Below are positions 1 through 13,136 of a stretch of 64,000 nucleotides of DNA, piece by piece. Numbering within the stretch: the first letter of the stretch is position 1; every line of letters starts with the position of its first letter. The notes under the pieces are model-generated. The model ran no database searches and was not told where the DNA came from. It saw nothing but the letters and a program-made list of their open reading frames with translations. Made by a program: the position numbers and the translations under genes. The stretch covers positions 2,604,001 to 2,668,000 of the forward strand of contig SSBO01000008.1 in assembly GCA_005281725.1 (NCBI GenBank), read 5' to 3'. The DNA is from Wuchereria bancrofti (Eukaryota; Nematoda; Chromadorea; Rhabditida; Onchocercidae).

Positions 1-1244
1 ATTTCGTCGCAAAATCATCGAATTCTTTTTAGGTTAAATTATCAGTTTAGAAAATGAAAGCTTTAAAAATATTAATAATTGATAGTTTTAAAGTGCAAAA
101 CTATTAGTTCAGGAAGTGAAGGCATTTTGAAATTGTGTGGTAACTAATAATGAAGAATGAAGATAAAAAATATTTTTAGAATAGTCATTTTAATCAAAGA
201 TTTTTTAAAATCTTTGATTAAAATAAAATTGATTTCAACTGTCAACAATTTGGGTTTTCTATAAATGAATGTCACACAGAGCCAAGTGCCAAATGTTGAA
301 TAAGCCAAGGATTGGTCAAGCTATGGTACTCATCAATGATCGGCCAATCGATTGCTCTCGAAATATCTCGAAATGATAATTCTATCATTTCCTCATTCGA
401 TCAACCAACTGACCGATCAATCGGCTAGGATTTTTTTCTTTTTTTTTGGAATTAGGCTGGGATATTTGTGGCTACTACTACTATTACTAAATACAAAGAT
501 TTTTCCATCAAATAAGAATTAATCGATTATATCAATTCTTAGTTTTTAGCTTAATTAATCGAAAATTCTCAAAACTTTCTACAAAAACTAACAAAGTGAT
601 TGGAAATAGCATTTTAATTTAAAAACAAAAAAACAAAAAAGAAAAAACAAAAGTAATTACTTGTCCACAAATTACACGATATGTATCGATGTTGTTTTTA
701 GCATCAATTAATCGTTTTCCTCCTAAATTTGTAGTATCTTTAGAGAATAATTAATTAAATTTTGTGCACAATTTTTTTTTTTTGACTTTAAAATTTATTT
801 AGGAAGAGGGAAGCAAACAGTCATGCAAAAAGTCATTTAATCTAGCATAATTTTTTTTTTTTTTGAACAATAAACGAAATTATCAAAGATTCAAAGTAGT
901 AATTTTATAACAAGTTAATTTGAAATTCTAACAATTTATGGTGCAATTCATGCCCATCAATTTAAATTACAATATATTAACATCAAGATAAGACCGCATT
1001 TTCATGATGTTTTCCATAAATATTTTTATTTTTCCACTATTTCAAATTATAAATGCCAAAAGTAATTGCCAAAAATAAATTTAATCAAATAACCATAAAT
1101 ATTAACTTTCCAAAATAAAGCAATTAATATTGCCCATATCAGCTTAAATTATAGCTACATTCATCATATTTACTGCTAATTAAAAGTGATAAATTGAATT
1201 GAAATTTGAAAAAAAAAATCGAAATTAAATTTCAAAAAATATAC
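1..1244. other. Intron or 3' continuation of the SCYL2-like gene, no exon recognised
   Basis: This AT-rich stretch lies downstream, on the minus strand, of the last recognised SCYL2-like exon. That exon ends in a donor with an incomplete codon, so the gene must continue past the left edge. I found no coding exon here. The only notable structure is a short inverted repeat near 375-397. Confidence 0.5.
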
Positions 1245-3719
1245 CGGAACATATCCAGCAAATTAGTACACCTAACGAGAAAACATCCGCTGCCGAAGTG
1301 ATCAAATTTTTATTTGATAGCAAATATTCCGGTGCCAGAAAATCAAGATCCGGTTGCAAATGAACTGGTAACTTCTTGATCCAAGGAAAACATGGAAATA
1401 CATTCTATAAAATGCTTCTTTAGCATCTTATCTCTAAATTCTAGACTAACAGACTTCTAATTTCGACATAAAAAAGAGAATTTTTTTAATTAATAAAATT
1501 GAATTTCATTTCTTCACAGGAATAGCACACATTAACTATTTTTTAGTAATAAAACATTTAAAAAAAAAAATTTATGAATAACGTAAGATGCAATGAAATG
1601 TGCTATTAGTATTAGCATAAAAAATTTTCATTCGCTATCATTTTAATCATTCATCAATCTTTTAATGACTTCACTTCACCACACTTCACGTACGTGTAAA
1701 TAAGTTAAGTTAGAAGAGAAAATTTTTTGCTAACAAAAAAGTTACCAAAATGAAAAAGGCAAAAAGCATAGATAATAATATTAATAATAGCAATTACTGC
1801 AAATTCCATTATGTCATTTCAAAAAAAAAAAAAATTAAAAAAGAAAGAAGTAAGATGAGAATTATAATACTTTCATCATTATTTAGCTTAGATTTTTTTT
1901 TTCTCAAATTAACATTTCATTTAGTAAAATTATGTCATTGAGAGCAATTATCATTTTTGCTAGAAGTAAAATAACACACTTAAAAGTTGTTTTACTGATA
2001 AGCTATCCAATTATTTTACTTCATATGATGAATTATGACAATAAATTGACATTTTAAATAACGAAATTTTTTTTTCTTTTTCAAAAAGCCTTCTTTTTTG
2101 TCAAAATTAAAAAATAATTTGAAATAGTTCAGGAGTGTCTAATGATTTTTGCAATTATATAAAATGAAATACTAAAAATAACTGTTTTATTAATTAGTTT
2201 GAAAAAATTGTTTTAATCCTTTTCTCTAAGAATATTATATCTTAGTGAGTCTAATTCTTAGACAAAGGGATTTAAACTGATGATTAATTAATAAGCATTA
2301 CTCATTACTTTTTTTGATAATTTGCTATCTTTTAAAATGATTTCGAATAGCTTACCGGTTCTCGAGCAGCAACCGAAAATGTAAATCCGGCAATTTTCCA
2401 ATGTCTTGATAGTGTTATATAGATAACACTAGGTGTTAAATTACCATGAAGTATTTTTGCGCTATTATGTAAATATGAGAGGCCATCAATCAGCTTAAAA
2501 ATTGATTTTTTTTTCTCTTCAGAAGAATTTAAGTTAAAAATATTTTCTCATCAGAAAAATATTTAGCTTAAATGAATTCTTTTCCTTTTTTTCTTTGATA
2601 TGCAAAAAGTTTATAGTAAAGAGAGAAACTCTATGCTTTTTTCAGATTCAAAAATTAGTTAGCAAAGATTTTGCCACTTACAATTTTCTATACATTAATT
2701 CAAATTCTGTAGTTTCAACTAAAAAATTTCAAATTCACTTATTGCAGTTTTTCAATGCACTAACAACCAATTGTTAACTATCAAAATTTAGCACATACAT
2801 GTTTAGATTTAAAATTACAAATTGAAGAAAAATGACACTCATTTGTTGTATTTTGATTTGTGGTAGAAAGCAAAAATACCTGTAAGATACCAAGTTTCAT
2901 TTCTAATTTACCAAGTCCATTCTCAAGCACTGTCACCTCCAAACTTGCTTGAATATGTTCCGAAGCAAAACTTATCATCTCTCTAGCAAAAATAATTCAC
3001 AAAGTATAATTTAAAATAAACATTCATCCTTTTTTCTACAAAAATTAATTAGTCTAAATTAAAATCATACATTGATGCAATAAATTGAAATCAAGCGATC
3101 AATATATCATTTATGTAATTATTTATCTAAAGATAAAGTCTCAAAAAATATTTTATTAAAGAAACAATTTGTCATTTTTGATCAAAATTTTCAAACAAAC
3201 TTCAAAAAGACATCGGTTAGTTCCATTTTTTTCCAAAAAATTTTGAGAAAATTTAGAATATTACTGTTTTACTCACTTATTTTCTTCAACATCGTGAAGA
3301 ACTTGTAAAATTCGCGGATGAGCAAGTGAAGAAAGTTGTGAAATATCATATCGAATAAGATCAATTAACGTAAGACGATTACCACTTCCTAATCGTGACG
3401 GTGCTTTGACATTATCTTTTCGATTAAAAATAAATATTGTCACATCCTAAAATGATTTCTCAAACTTTTTTTGTTTATTTTAAACTATACTGGAAATTTG
3501 CTTTATTTTATTTTTTTTTCACAAATGACTTGAAAAATTAATTAATATTACTATTTGATTATTTAATTAATATTCTAAAATAAGAACCTTATCATCGGTA
3601 ATACTTTTTGCTGAATATAATTTCCAGTAACCAGCAATTGATCGTAAATTGAACTGATAGTAGCAATTGTCAAGTGGTGTTGAAAGTGCTGCAACCGTAT
3701 CCGTAATCGTTGGATTGTG
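1245..3719 (-). CDS. SCYL2: SCYL2-like SCY1-family pseudokinase, 5' part (3' end outside window)
   Basis: Exons in transcript order are 3719-3588 (5' edge provisional), 3446-3277, 2982-2880, 2493-2356 and 1404-1245; all junction phases agree. The translation covers the N-lobe and much of the C-lobe of a kinase fold in the SCYL2 order: VTIFIFNRK (N-lobe strand), a LAHPRILQVLHDVEENK stretch, ISFASEHIQASL, LIDGLSYLHNS, HGNLTPSVIYI, WKIAGFTF and LAPEYLLS. The catalytic HRD and DFG motifs are replaced by HGN and GFT, as expected for this pseudokinase family. In animals SCYL2 works in clathrin-coated vesicle traffic between the trans-Golgi network and endosomes. The HEAT-like and C-terminal parts are not in the window. 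SCYL1 or SCYL3 are less likely because the HPRL/EE and LAPEY contexts fit SCYL2 best. Confidence 0.85.
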
Positions 3720-6700
3720 CTCAGTCGATGAAAGTGCCGGAAATCATTTCAGTGTTTTAATGCTAACGACTTAATGTTTAAATTTTGAAATCAAAATTTA
3801 ATTTTAATTTTCACCATTACAATAATGCAATTTTTATGATTGCAAAATTGTTTATGTATAATTAAGTATCAAAGATTTAAAATTTTTCAACGAAAAAAAC
3901 AATTTTTAAGAATTGAAAATTTCTAAAAAAAAAAAAACATCTGCGAAATGAAAAAGCATTCCTTTTATCTTAATATGAAATTCGATTGTAAAAAAACAAC
4001 AATTAAAAGAAAAAAAAATCATTAATCATGCAAATTGATCAAAACTTTTGATAAAGAAAAGAATAAAAAGAAAATGAAATTTTTATTAAAAATCAAAAAG
4101 AAAAAATCTAAAAATAAAATAAATATAAAACTATTGCAAATAAAACTAATAGTGTAAAAATGATTTTAATAACAATGAAGAAACATTTAATCAAAGATTT
4201 AAACTATCAATTTAAACTAAAAAATATAAATGAAATCTTTGAAGATTTTCTTAATTTATATCAAGCTGATATTTGATATATATTTTGATAAATCTTACAA
4301 TTGAATTGAAAAATGGAAATAGGACGGTAAACAATATAATAGGCATTTCTTTCAATATTACACAATAATAAGATTGAATTTATTGCTGTGATCGTAAACA
4401 GTGAATCGAAAAGATAAAAGATTTGAAAAATTCAAAAGTAAATTTCTGAATATGATACCATCATGATAAGATAAATCTCTGGAATGTCACAATTGATAGT
4501 ATTTTTCTAAAGTAAGAAAAAACCATATAGCAAAAAAAAGTTTTTTTTCATTTATTTCTGGAAATTTTGTTGTAAGAAAAAAAATAATCAATGAATAAAT
4601 TATTTGAATTAAAATCAAAAATTCAGTAAATGCATGAGAAATAAGAATTTATCGAAAAACAAAATTACTATTAATTAAAATTATTGACCATTTTTTTTCA
4701 CCTCTACTCTGATATTTTTAAGAAGAACCTTAATAATGAAATATTTTATATCCAATATTGAGCGATAAATTATAAAGAATTTTAATTAATTTTCTGGGAA
4801 ACACTTTCTGATATTCAAATAAACAATTAAGTAAGAAATTCCTTCTAAAGGTTTACATTCGATTCTTCGATTTTCTTCTTTATTGAATACATATGAATAT
4901 AACAAAAACACATCAAATGGAAATCTTAATAGCTAGCTCTAAATGGCTAATTAATATTTAAAAAAAAAAAGAAGAAAAAAGAAAAAGTAAAAACAAAGAT
5001 AATTCATTTATTATAAAATGAAAAAAATTATTTAGGTTTTATTCAATTGAAATTAATAAAAAAAAGTAGAAGGTACATTTTTTCTTTTTTTTTTCTTTGT
5101 TTATGGAAAAAGTGAAAGTTTTATTTGGCCTTTTAATATTTGTCTCTCATTTCTCGAGAGAATTGCTTTAAAAAAAAAAAAAAAAAAAATCAATTTCTTT
5201 TGCAAAAACTTTTTGGTTGGTATAGTAAAAAATATTGACAAAAGATGAATTAGCAGCAATAGCATTTAATGCATTAATGAGTAAATTTAATAATTATATG
5301 AAATAGTTCTGTTTATGATTGATTACCTTTGCGTTATAAATTGATGTGACATGTTGAATTGACAATTTCAAGTTTTAAATCAATAATCAATTATTTTTTT
5401 TTTTTTTTACATTAATGAGATACTTTTATAATACATTGTTATATGATTAAACAAACTCAAACACTGATAACAGTCTTATGCTTTTCACTGATAATAATAA
5501 ATTATAATAGAAGGAATGAAAAGGAAGCATTCAGATTTTTTTTTTTTTTTATTAATAATCATTTATTAAAATTTTCACAAAAATCTCTTAAGCATTAAAT
5601 TTGAAATTGAAAAACAGAGAGAGAGAGAGAAAAAAAAAACAAATCCAAATCCATCGGTTAAAAGATACAAAAAAAAAAAAAAACACACAGACATTTTAAG
5701 TAATTAAATTCGGTTATTATTAAACATAATGATGAAATGGTTGCCAAGACAACTAATACATATATTTTATCTGCTATAAAATTTAGGATGCGTCCAAATA
5801 TTTCATCCTAAAATTATAATATGAAACTATAAAGTATTAATAAATCATTTCAACGAACTTTTCAATTACATTATTCTAAATCAGAAGCATACCTTAGAAA
5901 TTTATTAACATAATTGGATGGCAAAAGTATTATCACCAAATATGACTTACTTAAATCGTTCATTTTGGTCTTGTATAAATAATAATTGATTCAGACATAA
6001 ACAAATTTCAAATCGTTTATTCAAAATCAACAAATTCTTAAATCCAACGATACAATAATTCGAAATTAACAAATTAGCTCTATTAAAGCAAAACATTTAT
6101 TAAATGATATAGCATAATAAAGTATTACTTTAAAATATTTAATACGAAAAAAAATGATAAAAAAAGAAATAAGTGTTAATCTATTATTAATTCATTTATA
6201 TTTCCATCATTCTATTTTTAAAATAATGGAGAGTAGAAATGCTTAAATTATATCACAATTTAAATTAGAACTAATTTAAATTTAAATTAGAAGTGATTAA
6301 TTCATTAAGAAAAATGAAAAGAAGAAAAAAATAATAAATTTTATCGCTTATTCTTATAGATGAACAAATAATAAATAAATAATGAATGGGAATAATTTTA
6401 GAATATTACAAAACTTTTTTTTTTTCTCTTTTAAAAGCATTGCTAAATTAAAAACAAAAAAAAAAAAGGAAAGAAAAAAAGAAAGAACCTGCATAAGTGA
6501 GCGTTGTTGTTGTTTGAAGAAGATGAAAATTGTTGGTAGAATTTATCATTTAGAAAATATTTTTGATATATGTATGAAGAATAATTTTGAAGTACAAATA
6601 TTTAATTGATAGAAGGCTAAATCGAAATGAGTTAGGTAATTGAATGCTTTAGCAAAATGATAGGTAACAAGCATTCATCATAACATTCCCAAACTATTTA

Positions 6701-9700
6701 TTAGGCTAATCTGAAACTTTCATAATATTGCTCTCCCATTAGCTGATTTTACCCAACATTTTTACTGCTACTTTTCCTGCAAATAAATTATTTTCAAATT
6801 ATTAAAAGAGCTAACAGCAATTTGAAATGATAGACAACAATGAATAATTTTTAATATTTGATTTGAAATCATTATTTATTCATTTTAAAAGTAGTAAAAT
6901 TTTACTGCTATCATTCACAATTACTCTGAGAGCTTAAATTTCTTTTTTTTTTTTTTGTTTTTTGTTTTCAGATAAAGTATTCAGTAATGTTTGTTTGTTT
7001 AATTAATTTCATTCCTTTATTTCTTTTTTTTTTTACTTTCACTTTATGAACACAAACATTAATACAAATAATTATAAAAATTAATTTAATGACCGATAAA
7101 AGAATCAAAAGATAAAAAAAAAGTGCTATCTATTTCAAATTCATTAATTTAATTCCTTTATAACAGTTGAAAATTGCTGTTAAAATGGAAGAATTCAACA
7201 TTTTTAAAAAATCTATCAATTAATTTAACTAAGCTAATCTATTTTCAGAAATATAACTTTCAACTTATCATATTCTTTAAAAAAAAATTTCATCTCTTCT
7301 CAATGTTCTCATAATCAAAATAACAGAATATGAATGTTACATGAAATAAGAAGAAAAGGAAAGAAAAGAATAATAATAAAAGAATCAAAATTCAACTTTA
7401 TGGCTTTGACTTTTGGCCACAAACTTTTTACTTCTTCTCATGCATTTCAAATCAATGAACACTTTATACGTACAATATCAAGCAAAATGCTTCATTTAAT
7501 ATCTCTCTCTTTCCCTCTCTCTCTCTCTCTCTTTTAAGCACTTTTAAAATAGTGTCAACTTATTTTACTTACTTTTAACTCTTTGTCAACAAAAATCACT
7601 AATTCATGTCAAAGATCACTAATAAATTGCAATTAACTGATCTTTATTAAATTAGATCACTAATCTAAAAATTAGATCACTAATAGTTACGTGATTCAAT
7701 TGAACATAAGTATCCAAACAAAGTCTAAATTGATTTTTAAAATAGTAAAATTATTAATAAAAGATAAATTAAACAGTTTGTTCAATCATTCTATTCAAAA
7801 TAAACTTGTAAAAATTTCAATGCATTTCTACATTTCTAGTCATGTATAGTTCTAAAATTTATTCATAACAATAATGATCGCAAAAAAAAAGAAAGAAAAA
7901 ACGAGACTGATCTGATAAGATCAATTTTATGCATTTCCAAAAAAGTCTGATTAAACCTCGCCCACGTGTCGTATCTCAAAAATTAATTTTTAGCAGCTTA
8001 ATTTCCTCCTCCTAACAAAATTCAATTCAATCTCCCAACTGCACTCTCTATTTCTCAATTAAACATCATGAAAAAGTTAATTATACAGCAATCAATATTG
8101 TAATCCATTTTTTGTTTACTTAATCAATTTAATACTTTATTTCTAAATGTCAACAACTATTAGCTATAATTTCAAAGAAATAAAACAGAGAGAGAGAGAG
8201 AGAGAAAAAAAAAAACTAACACTGTACAAAATACAATCCTAAAAATTTATTGTTACAAATACATTTTTGAAATGATATGTAATTTAAGATTTTTTCGAAT
8301 TTTGCAGTACAAACCAGGTGGTTGTGCACTTTTACTTCACATTTTTACATCTGAATTCAATTGTATTACAAATTTTTTCTGCTTAAACTTTTTCATGGAT
8401 CAGTGAATTGATGAAAAAAAAAAACGAATTTTTTTGAATTAATAAAATGAATTACATGCATATTTTCCATGCTATCTCTTCAAACATTTTACAATTGTAT
8501 GCTATAAATTGAAACATAAAAAAAAAATTGATCTATTATTGAATTAAAAATGAGAATAAATGTAAAAATTTTAAGAGCAAAAAAAAAAAAAAAAAGATTA
8601 ATCAAATAATTTTATCAATAATGCTTTCTAAATGTTTAATTATAAAATTTTACAATAAATATTTATCTTCGAAATTGTTTTTTATTATTATTATTCTAGA
8701 TGCATCAATACTAAAAAGATATGTACTATTAGTTATTACGATGTAAGCCTAATTAAATATAACCTATTTGGTGGCTAAAAATAAAAAAAGCCATTCTCGT
8801 AAAGAGAGAACTCATAAAGCTAATAAGCTTTCGTGTGACACTAAAACAGTATGTGATGGTGGTGGCGGCTTTGGTCTATTGATTACTTATTTTGTTTCTT
8901 GAAAAAAAAGCCTATATCAATTATATAATACTTTTTCACTAATCTTATTACTATCTCATTTCTTCTCACAAACAATAAGCAATAAAATCTTTTATCTTAT
9001 ATTTTATTGAAAAAGCTTGTGCTGATTTATTGTTATTGTCAACTATTTGCGCCTTGATTTGCAGCAAAAATATGTATTTTTTTTTTTCTTTTTGAATACG
9101 ATTAAAAATATCTGTTAGTTTTTCAATTAATCTATTTCTATTATCGATGATCTGTGCATTTCCCTAGAGCAAAAATAATGGAAGCAAAAAATTTCAGTCT
9201 GTGTTTAAAAAAAAAAGAAAAAATTTGAAAAAAAAAAAGGAGAAAGAGAGGGAGAGAGACTGAATAGATTAGATGAATTTGAAAGCATAACGGAGAATGT
9301 GAAATTTATCAATTAATTTGATTAAATATCATAGATTGTTCCAAAAAAAAAAAAAAAAAATGGAAAATTGAAATTAACTTTAAAATGGTTACGAAAATTA
9401 CAACAAGTAGTAAAAATAGAAGATGGATTGAAGATGAAATTGTTAAAGAAAAGTAAATTTAGCTTATTTAAAAATAAAATACTTAAAAATTAAAAAAAAA
9501 AAAAGAAAAAAGAAGTGCATTTGAAAGGGAACACTTCTAGCAAATAAAAAATGAGTTGATTGATAACAGTGAAAAATTTTTTTTAAAATATAAATCATAA
9601 TGAAAAAATAAGCATACCGTATCTAACAATAATAGTTTTAGCTCTTGAAACATTTTTCATCTATTTCAAGTATATGAAATAGAGATTTTTTTTTTTTGCA

Positions 9701-10076
9701 AAAAAAATTTTGGTCAAGTAAAGTTTTATTTATTTCGACAATTCCTTTTTTTTTTTTTTTTGAGGAATAGGAAGCAAAACAGAAATGCTTTAAATAGCTA
9801 AAAGGAAACAGTATGAGAAATAGCTTTAAGTATTAATGTGCGCCATTTAACTTTGTAAATAAAATTTAGCTATTTTTTCTAGAAAAAAAATTTTTTATTA
9901 TAATTTCTGGAATAATAGTAAAAATTCCATATATTAACATTAAATTATCCATACAAACATTTATGCATGTGTATATTTATATATGAGCTATTATTAGTGA
10001 AAGGCTGTACCTTTCACATTTCATAAACTTTTAAATTTAAACTACCTATTAAACATTAATAAAAGAAGTTTTCGTT

Positions 10077-10108
<32 letters not shown>

Positions 10109-11249
10109 TAAAGTTTTTAAGGGTTTTTTTAGTTGGTTGTGACAGTAATTTAAAACGAATAATTTAAAAAGGAAAGAAATTAAAAGAACGAACGAATTTC
10201 AAAGAAAATATCAAGCAATTAAATGAGTAGCATTAAAAGTATTTTTAATCAATCAGTTCAGTCTTTCAGATCTTTTCTTTTTCTTTTTTTTTTTTCTTGT
10301 ACTTTTATCTTTTTTTTTTTAACTCACAATTGATAAGTATATATTATATGACTTATCTAAGAGATAAATTCCCTTTTTGTTACAATTATTAAAATAATCA
10401 TTTTTCTATTCCTACTCAAATTGCTATGATATTTGTTGATAACAATTTTAGAAAATTTTATTTAACAATGTTCAAACTTTTAATTTAAAACTATTTGGTG
10501 CTGTTTAATAGGCCTTCCACTTCTTTTTTTGGTTTTTTTCTTTTGCAAAGTTTTGTCAATTGTGTGTGTGTGTTTTTTTTTCTGTCTAACAAGCTTGTCA
10601 ACAGATGTCTTGTTGTCATCTACCATTCCTCTTAAGGTTTCACCTTACATGAGAAGGCGACATTTCGAGAGAGAGAGAGAGAGAGAGGGAGAGAAATAGA
10701 AGGTTGAAAAATTGAAAACAGATAGATTAAAGAAATGGCTGACTATTCGATGAACACATATTTTATGAAATTGTTAAATGAATGAATGCTAATGGATGTG
10801 ATGACAGATTTATTTGTTGCTTAATTGTGATGTCACATGATGGCTTATAATTGTAAACATTTTGTTGATAATATATTCAATCATATTTCTAAGAAATAGA
10901 AGTGATTCTGACGGAAAATCACATAAACATTATTACTGAAACATATGAGAGAGAAATTTAATTAATATTATTTCATACAAATATGATAGTTACAATATTG
11001 TATTTGAAATGAATCTATTAAAAAATAATGAAATGAGGAGGACAATGTTAGCAATTTTTTAAAATTCAAATCAAAATAGAAAAAGAAAAAAAGGCATGTA
11101 AATCAGTGTAAAAAAGTATGGAACAATAATCATTGACAATGAAAGAAGGCTTTTGCATTTAAAATTTCTCATCTTGCACCAACTACTATTTAATAAATTC
11201 GATAGAATAGAATTGGAATAGTGATTTTAATTCAGACAGCAGTACTTAC
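3720..11249. other. Long A-rich (plus strand) region, probably intron of the SCYL2-like gene
   Basis: About 7.5 kb without a convincing coding exon. It is rich in poly-A on the plus strand, so U-rich when read from the minus strand, as nematode introns usually are. Contents are homopolymers, short GA tracts near 5616-5628 and 8186-8202, a CT tract near 7502-7535, and GT and GA tracts near 10561-10574 and 10669-10687. If the exon at 11250-11309 belongs to the SCYL2-like gene, this is one large intron; otherwise it is promoter and intergenic sequence. Confidence 0.45.
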
Positions 11250-11312
11250 TTCCTTTTTTGCATCCAATGGAATTGCAATGTCAATAGGGCGGATCTCAGG
11301 AGAATACATTCT
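11250..11312 (-). CDS. Isolated 5' coding exon, provisional first exon of the SCYL2-like gene
   Basis: Read on the minus strand, a good acceptor (CTTTTCTTAG) is followed three bases later by an ATG, 20 codons (MYSPEIRPIDIAIPLDAKKE) and a strong GTAAGT donor. The short distance from acceptor to ATG fits a trans-spliced leader site. The exon ends in phase 0, matching the phase-0 start proposed for the first clear SCYL2-like exon at 3719. It lies between the SK channel 3' end and SCYL2, and the channel already has its stop codon. Assignment rests only on phase, strand and position. It could instead be the first exon of an unrecognised gene. Confidence 0.4.
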
Positions 11313-11314
11313 CT
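11313..11314 (-). promoter_or_regulatory. Probable spliced-leader acceptor site
   Basis: On the minus strand the sequence CTTTTCTTAG sits three bases before the ATG at 11309. No upstream coding exon is visible, so this acceptor is best explained as the site where a spliced leader is added. Confidence 0.4.
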
Positions 11315-13136
11315 AAGAAAAGTTCGAAATGTCATTTTAAAAATATTAAAAAATCCACTTCTTTCATTTTTTTTTTTTTTTTTTTTGTATTCACAGGGAT
11401 CAAATTAAGATATGATCAAATCAATAATAAAGTACACTTTATTATCATCATCATTTGCAATTTTGCTACATTTAAAAGATATATAATAGTTTAAAAAAAA
11501 AATGTAAAAATTAAGTAAAACTTTTTTAAGCGCTTAATATTTTGTAAAAATATGAAAAATTTTATTGATAAGTAGTTATAAAGAGAAAATGATGTGTCAT
11601 ATCTGTCTTTACTTCTTTTTTTTTTTTTTTTTTTTTTAATGAAAACCGAATATTTATATTAAAAATATACGATAGGAATGGGACATTTTTTATTTAGACA
11701 CTTAATTATGTGCAGTTGCTTGCTTCCTTTCCTTTCCTTCATCATAATATTAAATTTCTGAGTTTCTTTTCAAAGATATATTTCTCTCGTAATAAGCTTA
11801 ATTACCTATGTTTGAGTCTATTTTTATCTGCTATTTTAATCGAATGTCAAATTTTTGCAGATTACGTATAATTATTCATTGCAAATAAAATTTCTTCAAT
11901 ATCAAAATATTTACTCTTTCCTTCTTTTCTTTCTCTGACAATTTTTATGAAAGTTTGAAAAATCTTCTTACAATTTATACCATAAATTTCAAAATTATAT
12001 CATTATTAATTGAAAAGACAAAAAAAAAAAAAAAAATGAAAGAAAAAACGAATTCATAATAAAATTGTTTTCAATGATCAAAATTGTTTATATCAAAAGA
12101 GTTGAGCTATGATCATATGTGAAGCGATTGAATAAAAAAATTAATTAATTTTTAAAAATTTTCCCAGCTACGATAGAAAAAAAAAAACTGTTTTGTAGGT
12201 CAAAATTAAAAATTAGTAATTAATATAAATATCATCTTATAGGATCTTTTCATTGAAAAATTTTCTAATTTTCGATTGAGATAAAAAATAGAAGAAGTAA
12301 AAAAAAAAAAAAAGAAGAATTCCATTTTATTCGAGCAATTTGTCTAAGATTTTCTAATTTTCGATTCAGATAAAAAAATAAAAAAAAAAAGAAAAAAGAA
12401 CGATTCCATTTTATTCGAACAATTTATCTAAACATAATTAATTTTAGCATTCTTGTCAGACTTAAATTCAGTTGTTAGCAGCAAATTTTATCCTAAGCTT
12501 ATTACATGTATTTGTCATATGTCCTTCAATGCTTTAGGCATGTTTTTTTTTTTTTAGTTTGTTATTTGCATCGTATAAGAAATGAAAAAATAAAACCAAA
12601 TAAACAAAATCATTGCAAACAATTACTTCAGCAATTACTAAATTTCAAATTTAAAATTAACTTAATTACATGAAATCAGTAAAAAAAAAAGAAGAAAACA
12701 CTAAAATATATACAAAATCCCCGTAAAGGATGAGAATAATCGCCTGAAAAGTCATTCATTTTTTTTTTTCGATATATCGCCCCTTTTTTTTTTTCATTTC
12801 AAACTTCAAATTATGCTGACAAACACATAGGTAAATGTTAAATTAAAATTTTCATAACTAAACTATGCAGCTGAAAATTTCAACAAAATATATTCGTAAT
12901 GCACGGAAGAAAAAATAAAAAATAAAATTTGAACAATTTCATTACACTTCCATTTTTAGCATTACTTCAAATTTTACATCACAATATTGTTGTCCAAAAA
13001 TTCATAATTAAAAGTTAAAAATGAAAACAAAATATTTTTATTATCCTCAACAACTATACATACATAAACAAGGAAATTGAGAGTCAACTTATGAGAGTAT
13101 GGAAAATTTTGAAAATTAGAATAGGAAGTGAATTTT
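11315..13136. other. SK channel 3' UTR and intergenic sequence
   Basis: Holds the channel 3' UTR with a poly(A) signal at 13037-13042 and AT-rich intergenic DNA. Two roughly 85-bp imperfect direct repeats lie at about 12259-12347 and 12349-12431. No gene is seen. Confidence 0.6.
13037..13042 (-). terminator. Poly(A) signal AATAAA of the SK channel gene
   Basis: AATAAA on the minus strand about 95 bases after the channel stop codon at 13137-13139, a normal distance for a nematode 3' UTR. Confidence 0.6.

Noticed and set aside
1750..1941. Small ORFs in AT-rich introns (also 6382-6609, 7334-7537, 20851-21045, 25913-26113, 33082-33297, 38057-38287)
   Set aside because: Lys/Asn/Phe/Ile-rich translations of low-complexity DNA, with no splice-site pairing or recognisable motif.
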